Of a stretch of 40,426 bases of DNA, positions 33,177 to 40,426 are shown in pieces. The translations under genes were made by a program, and so were the position numbers. A model generated the notes under the pieces. That model was given only the letters and a program-made list of their open reading frames with translations. It searched no databases and was not told the origin of the DNA. Within the stretch, counting starts at the first letter, position 1. Every line of letters begins with the position of its first letter. The DNA is from Polyangiaceae bacterium (GTDB lineage Bacteria; Myxococcota_A; Polyangia; Polyangiales; Polyangiaceae), in assembly GCA_022842465.1 (NCBI GenBank), contig JALHPN010000065.1, forward strand, positions 1 to 40,426, in the 5' to 3' direction.

Positions 33177-35447
33177 ATGGCCGATCGCCGTGCTGATCCC
33201 GATCACCTCGATCACGACAACGATGACGTCGAGCAGAACGCCGGAGGCGTAGCCGACTGCGGCCGTCCCGCGAAGAAGGTGCCGCCCGCCCTCGTTCCTC
33301 GCGAGCAGGTCGCGGCCGAGCTGGACCGGTTCTACGCCGAGGTGCTCGCGAGCGCCCCCGGCACGCTCGGGATGCTCGTCATCACGCCGGGTGCGGGCAA
33401 GTCGCACACCTTGAAGTCCGTGATGCGGACCGCCCCCCAGCGCTTCACGGTTTGCGTGCCGCTCCACTCGCTCGGGGCCGAGTACGCAGAAGACCTCGAA
33501 GGCTCGCACGGCGGCGTCTACGTGAAGCGGAGCGTCACCGCGCACCGGACCAACGGAGAGCGCACCTGCCTCCGCGTCGTCGAGGTCGATCGTCGCATTC
33601 GGGCCGGCATCGACCCCGTCAAGCGCATTTGCTCGTCGTGTCGCTACGCCGACAACCACCCCGTGGCGGACGGGGGCGCATGCCCGGCCCTCACCGAGGC
33701 ACTCCGGCCGCCGGAGGATGCGCGCATCCGGATCCTCCAGTCGGCGAAGGCGGACGCGGTCCTCGAAGCCCTCGTCCGTAAGGTCCGGGGCGCGAAGGGC
33801 GACCTTGAGGATGTGGATGACGACGACTTCGGCGCCGACGACGACAGCGACCACGAGCACGAGCAGACGGACGCCGGCCCCCCGGCACTCCCTATGGTCG
33901 TCATCGACGAGCCCCCGGCCATGCTCCTCCAGGTGAAGCTCTCACCTTCAACCGTGCGCGCGTGCCGGGACTACGTCGATCGGCTCCGCCCTGCCGTACA
34001 GGCCGCCCTTACCGGGGTCGTCATCCCCATGCTTGATACCCTGGAAGCTCGGACGCTGAAGAGCGGCGATGCGCTGCTCGATGTGCTTCAGCGTGCCGGG
34101 AAGTCTGAGGAGGTCGTCAACCTCTCTCTGAAGGCTACGTGGAACGGAGCACCGCAGCTCGCAGCCCAGGCGGAGAAGCATCTCGCGGACGAGGAGCGGA
34201 CCGAACGCGATCTCAGCGACACGGCGCACGCGCTCGCCGTCATCACGGTTCTTCGTGAGGCGGCCTTCGAGCCGCGCCGGGCGCTCTTCTACAAGGACGA
34301 GGACGGGTCGCAGTACCTCTGCGCCCGCGCTCCTTGGGTTCGACATTTGCGTGCGTACCTCCGAGTTGGGGGTCGTGCCGTCCTCCTCGATGCGACTGCA
34401 GACCCTCGGGACCTGCGCTCTCTCGGCATTCGCTCCGACCACAAGCGACATCCGGTTCCCGTCATTCTGCGCGAGATCCACGTTGCCGACGGCCCCGGAG
34501 TGAATCGCATGTGGCTCCAGTGGGCATCCGGCCCAAAGTCGCGCCACGTGGTCGGAGGCCGCGTTCAGACGAAGAACCTTCGCGGTCCGCTTCGCGCGCT
34601 CGCGCGACTCTGGAAGACGCGTCCGGGCCTCCTGGGGATCATCGCCTTCAAGGAGGTCGCCGAGCTTCTGAGGCACGAAGTCGAGGCCCGGCGCGCAAAC
34701 CCCGATCATCAGAGCGCTCTCCTGCCTGACGAGTTCACGGCCATGATCGACGACGGGCACGATGTACTCGTCGGGCACTACGGGGCGCACCGCGGGCTAA
34801 ACTCCTGGTCGACGGCGACGGTGATGGCGACCCTGGGAGATCCTTTCCCGAACCTCGCGAGCATCAGAGCCGAGGCACAGACCCTCAAGAGGCACCCCGA
34901 GGCCCGCTTCGTCGGCCTCAGAGAGGCGGAGCGAAACCAGGCGACAGGGCGCGGGCGCCCCATCTGGGGCGGCCCGAAGCTCGTGGTTCACGTCGGCAAG
35001 TTCCGACCAGTGAATCTGAGGTCGCCTCAGTGGGTTGGGGCTCAGGAGATCCGTCCAGAGCGTGGGGGTCAGACGCGAAAGCTTCCAGCCGAGATGTCGA
35101 TCGAGGAGCACGAGGCTGCACGCGCGCGGCTCGGACTCTCGATGCGGAGGTACGCGGAGCGCATCGGGGTCGCCCCGAACACCTATTCCCGCAAGACCAA
35201 GGCGGTGACCGGGCTCGTCACGGCGGCCATGGACACGGGGGTTGGTCCTCGAAGCTGGCCATCGTCGCCCTTCCATCCCGCTCGCCTTGCGACGAGTGCA
35301 GGCCGGCACGTTCGATCGCTTTCCGTAGACGTCGTCTCTGGTCACCCAGGCTTCGCCAGCCCGATGGTGAACGTGACGAACGAGTGCCGGACGGCCGCGC
35401 TCGAGCGCGGCGTCCTTGCACCGTGGGAGCACGCGTCAAACGAGTAG
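33177..35447 (+). CDS. SF2-type helicase with four XPD/DinG-like cysteines
   Basis: A 756-residue protein. Walker A PGAGKSHT (71-78), Walker B VVIDEPPAML with Asp244/Glu245, LLDATAD (motif III-like), and C-terminal helicase parts GIIAFKEVAELL, VLVGHYGAHRGLNSW and QATGRGRP (motif VI-like). Between Walker A and B are four cysteines, C131, C152, C155 and C169 (C-x20-C-x2-C-x13-C), where XPD/DinG helicases hold a 4Fe-4S cluster; zinc is the alternative. An acidic linker separates this from DEPP. Near residues 645-675 is a helix-turn-helix-like segment (LSMRRYAERIGVAPNTYSRK). A role in element replication or defence is plausible. Confidence 0.75.
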   Translation: MADRRADPDHLDHDNDDVEQNAGGVADCGRPAKKVPPALVPREQVAAELDRFYAEVLASAPGTLGMLVITPGAGKSHTLKSVMRTAPQRFTVCVPLHSLGAEYAEDLEGSHGGVYVKRSVTAHRTNGERTCLRVVEVDRRIRAGIDPVKRICSSCRYADNHPVADGGACPALTEALRPPEDARIRILQSAKADAVLEALVRKVRGAKGDLEDVDDDDFGADDDSDHEHEQTDAGPPALPMVVIDEPPAMLLQVKLSPSTVRACRDYVDRLRPAVQAALTGVVIPMLDTLEARTLKSGDALLDVLQRAGKSEEVVNLSLKATWNGAPQLAAQAEKHLADEERTERDLSDTAHALAVITVLREAAFEPRRALFYKDEDGSQYLCARAPWVRHLRAYLRVGGRAVLLDATADPRDLRSLGIRSDHKRHPVPVILREIHVADGPGVNRMWLQWASGPKSRHVVGGRVQTKNLRGPLRALARLWKTRPGLLGIIAFKEVAELLRHEVEARRANPDHQSALLPDEFTAMIDDGHDVLVGHYGAHRGLNSWSTATVMATLGDPFPNLASIRAEAQTLKRHPEARFVGLREAERNQATGRGRPIWGGPKLVVHVGKFRPVNLRSPQWVGAQEIRPERGGQTRKLPAEMSIEEHEAARARLGLSMRRYAERIGVAPNTYSRKTKAVTGLVTAAMDTGVGPRSWPSSPFHPARLATSAGRHVRSLSVDVVSGHPGFASPMVNVTNECRTAALERGVLAPWEHASNE

Positions 35448-35490
35448 GCGTTCTCGGGATTCCACTCGCTCCGTCCGGTGTACGGCAATC

Positions 35491-35509
35491 CGACGGCGAG
35501 TCGCCGTCG
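35491..35509. repeat. Dyad before small gene
   Basis: CGACGGCGA-G-TCGCCGTCG is a perfect 9-bp-arm dyad. It sits directly upstream of the GAGGAG ribosome site of the gene at 35524. It could be an operator or a translation-blocking hairpin, or end helicase transcription. Confidence 0.5.
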
Positions 35510-35523
35510 AGGAGATGTAGACC

Positions 35524-35889
35524 ATGACGAGGATATCGATCGCCTGGGACGAGGTTCACTTCGACAACGAAGGGACCACCCTCTACTTCACTACCCTCCC
35601 GGAGCACGCGGAGAACCTTCTCGCGGAAGGGCTCGGGGTCGGCAACGGGGCCAAACTCGAAATCACGAACGCGCCCGTCCGCATCGGCCCGCGAACGGCC
35701 CCTGTCGTCGTTCGCCTCCGAGGAGTCGCCGAGGAGCAGCTGCGTCTCTTCGAAGTCGAGCGCAACGGGTACCGTGCATTCGCGGTCCCCGCAGGCTTCA
35801 TCCGTGAGCACGGGACCATCGAGGCCATGACGCACGAGCCCGAGTTCCTCGGCCCTTGGGACGTCGCCGCACGCGCGAACGGCGAGTAG
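35524..35889 (+). CDS. Small hypothetical protein
   Basis: A 121-residue beta-rich protein (ISIAWDEVHFDNEGTTLYFTTLP, LEITNAPVRIGPRTAPVVVRLRG, FAVPAGFI). GAGGAG lies 9 bases before the ATG. No family recognised. It follows the helicase on the same strand (77-base gap) and may be cotranscribed. Confidence 0.65.
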   Translation: MTRISIAWDEVHFDNEGTTLYFTTLPEHAENLLAEGLGVGNGAKLEITNAPVRIGPRTAPVVVRLRGVAEEQLRLFEVERNGYRAFAVPAGFIREHGTIEAMTHEPEFLGPWDVAARANGE

Positions 35890-35977
35890 GACGCCGAGCT
35901 CGGGGCCGGCGAAGCCGGCCCCGAGCCCCGGCCCCCTGTCCCCGATGTCCACCACAATCGTTCGTTAGCGGGCCGCC

Positions 35978-36661
35978 TCAAGCAGCCTTCCCGGACCCCT
36001 CGATTGCCGAGAGATCCGAGGGGTCGAACTTAGGGGTTTCCGGAACGGTCCCCTCGGCGGCGATCAGAGCCCGGTGAACGGTGGTCGCTCCGAGTCCCAT
36101 CGAGCGACCAATCTGCCGATAGCTGAGTCCGGCCGCCCTAAGAGCAAGAGCCCTCTGAACATCCACCTCGACGGGCGGGCGCCCGAGGCGGGCACCGCGC
36201 GCACGAGCAGCGTCAAGACCGGCGACGGTACGGCTCCTCAGGATCGACTTCTCTAGTTCTGCGATCGCTGCGACCAGGTGGAAGGCGAATTTTCCCATCG
36301 GCGTCGAGGAGTCGATCGAGTCCTGAAGCGAGACGAACGCGACCCCACGGGCGTTCAGCTCGTCGAGCATGAGCACGAGGTGCCGAACGGACCGCGCCGC
36401 ACGATCAAATTTCCAGACCGCGACCGCGTCGACCCCGCCTCGGTGAACGACCCTCATCATCTCGTCGAGCTGAGGCCGACGATCCTTCGAGCCCGAGACG
36501 CCGTGATCGACGTACTCCCCCACGACCTGCCACCCTCGCTGCTCCGCGAGCTGACGCAAGGCGTGGAGCTGAGACGCGGGGCTCTGGTCACGCGCCGTCG
36601 AAGTCCTCGCGTAGAGCGCGGCACGGAACGGTCGCGACGAACCGGAATGGGTGGTGTTCAT
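35978..36661 (-). CDS. Serine recombinase (resolvase/invertase family)
   Basis: A 227-residue small serine recombinase. Catalytic Ser21 is in LYARTSTARDQSP. Supporting residues are in DHGVSGSKDRRPQ and VWKFDRAARSVRHL. The long E-helix (FHLVAAIAELEKSILRSRTVAGL) and a C-terminal helix-turn-helix (LRAAGLSYRQIGRSMGLGATTVHRAL) follow the Hin/Pin-type layout. It should act as resolvase or invertase; no crossover site was identified. The 36662-36944 stretch upstream has no supported gene. Confidence 0.92.
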   Translation of the reverse strand: MNTTHSGSSRPFRAALYARTSTARDQSPASQLHALRQLAEQRGWQVVGEYVDHGVSGSKDRRPQLDEMMRVVHRGGVDAVAVWKFDRAARSVRHLVLMLDELNARGVAFVSLQDSIDSSTPMGKFAFHLVAAIAELEKSILRSRTVAGLDAARARGARLGRPPVEVDVQRALALRAAGLSYRQIGRSMGLGATTVHRALIAAEGTVPETPKFDPSDLSAIEGSGKAA

Positions 36662-36944
36662 GCTTCGGGGACAGCGCGAACCGAGGACGGGTCAACCGGA
36701 TCCAGCGTGTGAACTGGAGTCGATTTGGCACCAAGGCCGCCCAGACGGCGCCGATGATGGACGTTGACGACGTGACTACTGGCTCGCCGTCCCAGATCGG
36801 TGCGGCAGCGAAACGACGTATCGGTGGTTTCTGCGCCCGCGTGCGACAGCAGTTCCAGGCGAATGATCATCGAGGTGCCGAAGAGCGAGTGAGGACGCAC
36901 GTAGTCCGGCCGTCCGCGCTAGAGAGACGATGTTCGCGGAGGAA

Positions 36945-37889
36945 TCAGTTGTCTTTAGCGGCCATGTGGTCGCAGTAGCCGCACATGCCCGTGTCTTGCT
37001 CGTCGAGACTCAACTCAGCTCCGCAGCGGTCGCACTCGGTGTAATGCCGGCCCTCACCACAGACGAGGCATACGTCGTCGTCGATGAAAAAGGCTTCGGC
37101 ATCGCACGCCGGGCAGGTGCCAATCGACGGCTCTCCACCGTCCTTCACCACGTCGTAGGCTTCGCCTGCATAGAGCGCGACTAGCGCCAGGGGGATCGCT
37201 GTCGCAAGATCGGCCTCCTCACCACATGCGCGACACGTGAACGTTGTCTCGAAGTAATCAGTGTCTGCCGCCTCCATGAGCGACGACCCGCACCCCGGAC
37301 ACTGTAGGCAGGCCAGCGCGGACTCGGCCCCGTCCGGTCGGTTCGTGATAGCCAAGAGGGACGCACGACATCGCGCTTCGATTTCGTTGAAGGTCTCCGC
37401 CTCGTCCAGCATCGTCTCCCACACGCCCTCGGCGAAGGTGTCGTGCGGCTTCATGCCGAGGTGATCTTCGAGCACGCTCGCAACGAGCACGAAGGTTCTC
37501 GCGATTGCCTCTTGAACCTTTGCGTGACTGTCCTTCAACGAGTGGTGCTCGATGTCGTTCCTGATGCGACGAAGCTGCTCCAGCCGGGCCTCGTCAAGAG
37601 CGAGCCCAAGGCTCTTGAAACGTTCCCGAATCTGCTCGACATCGATCGTCTTCTTTCCCTTGCCTACGAACGCGACGCCTTGAGGGCACCGCGTGAACTC
37701 GACCCGCTCGTAGATCAGCCCGTCGTTGCTCCCAGGCGGGGATTCGCGGCGGAGCTTTTCCTTCAAAAGCAGGAGGACGCCTGCGTATAGGTTCCTGACC
37801 GCAGAGGCCGCACGTCGGGAGTCGCTGAGCTTGTAGTCCTCGACCCCAACCTCGATGGAGGTGATCGCATTGGCGAGCAGCGGCGACAT
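36945..37889 (-). CDS. HEPN-like protein with C-terminal zinc ribbons
   Basis: A 314-residue protein. The N-terminal half is a helical bundle with SAVRNLYAGVLLLLKEKL and LEQLRRIRNDIEHH. The last fits the Rx4H signature of HEPN ribonucleases (Arg110, His115). The C-terminal half has at least six CxxC pairs (CPGC, CRAC, CPAC, CLVC, CDRC, CGYC), forming about three zinc ribbons. HEPN proteins often cut RNA in toxin-antitoxin and antiphage systems. Whether this one is active is unknown. Divergent from the nuclease pair at 38080 (190-bp gap). Confidence 0.7.
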   Translation of the reverse strand: MSPLLANAITSIEVGVEDYKLSDSRRAASAVRNLYAGVLLLLKEKLRRESPPGSNDGLIYERVEFTRCPQGVAFVGKGKKTIDVEQIRERFKSLGLALDEARLEQLRRIRNDIEHHSLKDSHAKVQEAIARTFVLVASVLEDHLGMKPHDTFAEGVWETMLDEAETFNEIEARCRASLLAITNRPDGAESALACLQCPGCGSSLMEAADTDYFETTFTCRACGEEADLATAIPLALVALYAGEAYDVVKDGGEPSIGTCPACDAEAFFIDDDVCLVCGEGRHYTECDRCGAELSLDEQDTGMCGYCDHMAAKDN

Positions 37890-38079
37890 GGCCGACCGAT
37901 CCTAGACGATCCCAGCCGAAAGGTTTCTCCGCGAGCACCGGGTGAGACCTACCCGGACTCTGACGTCCGGATCGCCTTGACGGCCGCTCCCGGTCGTCCA
38001 CTGCTCCGGCGATCCGCTTGCGAACATCTCGGCGTTAGCAGACGTTCGCGTCGGTGATGAACTGGGCTACGCTGCGGCG

Positions 38080-38382
38080 ATGGACTCTCTCGTACTCTCG
38101 TTCGAACGCTTGATCTTGGGCGCGAATGTTGACCTGGAGATGAACGGCGCGACAAACCCGGAGTGGTTGGCGGAGGAGATTCGGAAAATCTACGCGGCCC
38201 ATCCCACCCGCACAGGCAACGTCAAGGTCCGCGTGTCCACTCCCGACTCGATCGAAGTCGAGCGAGAAGGCGGCGCTATTCGCGTCTTGAAAGTCGCGAG
38301 CGACAAGCGGTCCTGGGAGCTGGCGGCGACGGTCAATGGCGCAACGCCCGGACAGATTGCCCCCATCTTGGCAACGATGTGA
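38080..38382 (+). CDS. Small hypothetical protein upstream of nuclease
   Basis: A 100-residue mixed alpha/beta protein (NPEWLAEEIRKIYAAHP, NVKVRVSTPDSIEVER, AIRVLKVASDKRSWELAATVNG). No family recognised. The ribosome site is weak. It is followed after 9 bases by the nuclease-like gene, so it may be the partner or immunity protein. Confidence 0.65.
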   Translation: MDSLVLSFERLILGANVDLEMNGATNPEWLAEEIRKIYAAHPTRTGNVKVRVSTPDSIEVEREGGAIRVLKVASDKRSWELAATVNGATPGQIAPILATM

Positions 38383-38391
38383 GGCGTTACG

Positions 38392-38991
38392 ATGGCTACC
38401 ATCGTCGATGGCGAGCATCCGAGGGTGAGCTTCTCCGAGACGGAGCGAAACGTGCTCTTGGAGAAGGCCAAGGTTCGGTCGGAGGAAGGGACCGCGTTCC
38501 GGATGGATCTGCACCCATATTCGGAAGCCGAAGCGAAGGCCCTAAATCGAGTCGGGAACCACATCGCCGGGGAACTTTCGGAGCGAGCAGTCAGTGCGTG
38601 GCTCGACACCCACGGCGTGGAGAACAAACGTCCCGGCTCGCTCAGAGAGGAGCTGGAGGAGAAGCTACCGGACATCGCCACGATACTCTATGGGGTGAAG
38701 CTCGACGTGAAGACCAGCTACTTCACCCCCAACGAATTTCGTGCCAAGGCCGCTCAAGCAAGAGCGAGCGCGGCCGACGCCATCGTGTGGTGCAAGGCAG
38801 TACGTGAAGGGCTCGACTCGCCGGCCGAGTTCGACTCCCGTGTCCACGAGCAAGCTGAGGTCTGGGGATGGACCCTGCTGGCTGACATGAGGACCGGGCG
38901 CCAAGTTGGAGACGATCTCGTCGTCGATAGCAGGCTGGTACGTCCGCTCAGTAGGCTCTTGGCGTGGGTGAAGGACGGCGCTGCTCCGTAG
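38392..38991 (+). CDS. PD-(D/E)XK nuclease-like protein
   Basis: A 199-residue protein with a compact active-site pattern: Glu64 (LSERAVSAW), Pro93-Asp94 (KLPDIATILYG) and Asp105-Val-Lys107 (VKLDVKTSYF), followed by ADAIVWCKA on the next strand. This is a close fit to PD-(D/E)XK restriction-type nucleases. Probably cytosolic DNA cleavage in a defence context, with the small upstream protein. Its end overlaps the broken gene at 38948 on the other strand. Confidence 0.72.
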   Translation: MATIVDGEHPRVSFSETERNVLLEKAKVRSEEGTAFRMDLHPYSEAEAKALNRVGNHIAGELSERAVSAWLDTHGVENKRPGSLREELEEKLPDIATILYGVKLDVKTSYFTPNEFRAKAAQARASAADAIVWCKAVREGLDSPAEFDSRVHEQAEVWGWTLLADMRTGRQVGDDLVVDSRLVRPLSRLLAWVKDGAAP

Positions 38992-39519
38992 ACGCGGCAC
39001 CCGCCTTTCTCGGAAGGCGTAGCAAGCGCCGGCTGGCGTTGCGGGGTCGACCCGATCCCGACGGTGTGGTGGCTCCGCTTCGCTCCGAAATCCGAACGAG
39101 CAGGTGGTCGCCGCGCGCGACGCCGCCTCCGCCTCCGTCTTCGTCTTCGTCTTCCGCCAGGTGCCGTCGGGAACGCCGCACGAGGCTCGCCTTCACCGCA
39201 ATGAGGAGGATATTGGCCTGGCTCATGTGCTGGACGAGCGTGCAACGATCTCCCTCCGACGTCATGCCGTGGATCTCGATGACGTAGGGGTTCCGGAAGC
39301 CCACCCCCTCGATCGCGATGGTGACCTTCGCTCCGAACTCCGCGAGACACGCGCCGACCTGACCTCTTCGTCGGGGTTGAGACGCGCCTCGAACGCCTTG
39401 ATAGCTGCCGCCATGCGGTCATACATGGTGTCCGCCATCGTTCGATCCTTCGGGATGAACGGCGCCAGCGCCTTGAACTCCGCGTCGTAGGGGCGGAACG
39501 GGTTGGTGGAGTCGGACAT
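38948..39519 (-). pseudogene. Hypothetical gene with one-base frameshift
   Basis: The first frame from 39519 reads well (FRPYDAEFKALAPFIPKDRT, DRMAAAIKAFEARLNPDEEV), then turns into arginine/serine-rich noise. In the next frame a good continuation starts at once (GQVGACLAEFGAKVTIAIEG, then GFRNPYVIEIHGM, MSQANILLIAVKASLV). Restoring one G near 39363 joins them. Function unknown. The distal part (acidic, then glycine/arginine-rich) overlaps the nuclease gene and may not be native. Confidence 0.65.
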
Positions 39520-39586
39520 GGGGCTGGAGTGTACCCCGCACGCGGAAGGTTGCGCCGCCGGCTCTTAGCGAGGACGATGGGGCATC

Positions 39587-40006
39587 ATGACCGACCGCAA
39601 GATGACGCTCCCGCGGCAACGCCTGGCCCATGCGTTCGCCGTCGTGTCGCTGGTCGCGTGTTCTAGCGACCTCAAGGAGGATGCGGCGAGGCAAGCGCTA
39701 GACGACTACGCAAAGCAAAGTTACTGCGCACATCGGACCGATGCCGACCGCGCGGGGTGCGCTAGCCCGCGGGTCGCCGCGGTTACAGCGCTGAAGACGA
39801 CGTCGCCGTCCGAACGCGAAGTGGGCGTAAAGTTCACCTACACGAGCGCGAAGGGCGTGACGTGCGACGACGATGGCACGGCGACGTTTAGCAAGACGGC
39901 GAGTGGCTGGGTCCTCTCACGCCTCCAAGGCTTCGCGGCCAAGAATGGGTGCATGGACGGCGCATGGTCTTCCCCCGCCTCGTTCGAATTGGCGGTGACG
40001 AAGTAG
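39587..40006 (+). CDS. Putative lipoprotein
   Basis: A 139-residue protein whose N-terminus has a basic start and a short hydrophobic run with lipobox-like LVAC. The mature part has cysteines (YCAHRTDADRAGC, VTCDDDG, NGCMDG) and strands. No family recognised. It is divergent from the broken gene at 39519 (67-bp gap). Confidence 0.6.
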   Translation: MTDRKMTLPRQRLAHAFAVVSLVACSSDLKEDAARQALDDYAKQSYCAHRTDADRAGCASPRVAAVTALKTTSPSEREVGVKFTYTSAKGVTCDDDGTATFSKTASGWVLSRLQGFAAKNGCMDGAWSSPASFELAVTK

Positions 40007-40426
40007 TCCGCACCGCGACGGGGACGGCTCGACGCGGCCCTGTCGAGCACGCGGAGCCGTTCACGTTCAAGTCATGGGCGTAGGCGACGGAGGTGGACGA
40101 GCCGACCGCCGAGCGTTGCGAAGTGGAGAAGCCTGGGTATGGGCGCGCAGATCCTCGCTTGGTGCTGGGGTGACGCGCTCCCTCGTCCGTCGCGACCTCC
40201 GTGAACGAGAGCTACGCGATCGACGAGACCCGATCAGGAACGCGATTCGTCGAACGGATACCGTGAACCGCCCCGCCCGAGTACCGCCTCGGGTTGATCC
40301 TCCGCATCGTATCCGTTCGACGAACCGCGTCGTCGAACGGCTCACTCCGCTCGACGAACCGCGTCCCGCGAAGCGCGTGATCAGCCGCGAGCGTCGAGGG
40401 TGAGGGCGCGGAAGCGGTTCGCGTCG
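40007..40426. other. Gene-free region at right edge
   Basis: No convincing coding frame. The right part holds inverted and direct repeats (40246-40365). The window ends inside this region. Confidence 0.5.
40246..40365. repeat. Inverted and direct repeat cluster
   Basis: TTCGTCGAACGGATAC (40246-40261) and its exact inverse (40309-40324) are 16-bp arms with a 47-base loop. The core TCGTCGAACGG recurs at 40330-40340, and TCGACGAACCGCGTC is repeated at 40317-40331 and 40351-40365. Such clusters suit a DNA-binding site, an origin or a recombination site. Confidence 0.6.

Noticed and set aside
36662..36944. Small genes upstream of the serine recombinase
   Set aside because: Frames on both strands lack a ribosome site and protein-like composition.
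15530..40426. CRISPR array or conjugation/phage structural module
   Set aside because: No regularly spaced direct repeats, and no relaxase, type IV secretion, capsid, terminase or tail protein was recognised.

Overview
The window looks like a chromosomal segment of a high-GC deltaproteobacterium-type organism, most likely a myxobacterium (Myxococcota). The support is very GC-rich codon use, many small lipoproteins with no recognisable family, and a mix of standard housekeeping genes with large single-membrane-span proteins of unknown function. The taxonomic call is inference; no rRNA gene is present.

Layout. Positions 1-15,150 are chromosomal backbone: a DUF4349 protein cut by the window edge, small lipoproteins, beta-ketoacyl-ACP synthase III (fabH), a PilZ-like protein, a TIGR01777 SDR protein, a livMGF branched-chain amino-acid ABC cluster without livH or livK, an SspB homologue, a phospholipase D-like lipoprotein, a CoA-binding protein coupled to a sirtuin, an SDR, and anchored or hypothetical proteins. 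At 15,149-15,507 lies a complete one-piece tmRNA gene (ssrA) whose reading frame encodes the tag AANDNAIALAA.

The 3' end of ssrA is the insertion point of an integrated element that starts at about 15.5 kb and probably runs beyond the right edge, because no second copy of the ssrA 3' end was seen. Its left end carries a tyrosine integrase and an overlapping helix-turn-helix (excisionase-like) gene. The rest is accessory DNA: a ParB-like/methyltransferase fusion, zinc-ribbon proteins, an XRE regulator, several overlapping two- and three-gene cassettes with nuclease-like proteins, a reverse transcriptase cassette, an SF2 helicase with four XPD/DinG-like cysteines, a serine recombinase, and a HEPN/zinc-ribbon protein. 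No relaxase, conjugation gene or phage structural gene was recognised.

The most interesting unit is the minus-strand cassette at 32,283-28,842: a ribbon-helix-helix protein, a Rossmann/methyltransferase-like protein and a 712-residue reverse transcriptase with a long unknown C-terminal region. All three are joined by stop/start overlaps. Other defence-like cassettes are a PD-(D/E)XK nuclease plus partner (23,951-25,377), a small helical protein plus a nuclease-like protein missing its lysine (27,596-28,833), and a HEPN protein divergent from a PD-(D/E)XK pair (36,945-38,991). Three genes in the element appear broken by single-base losses, while no backbone gene does.
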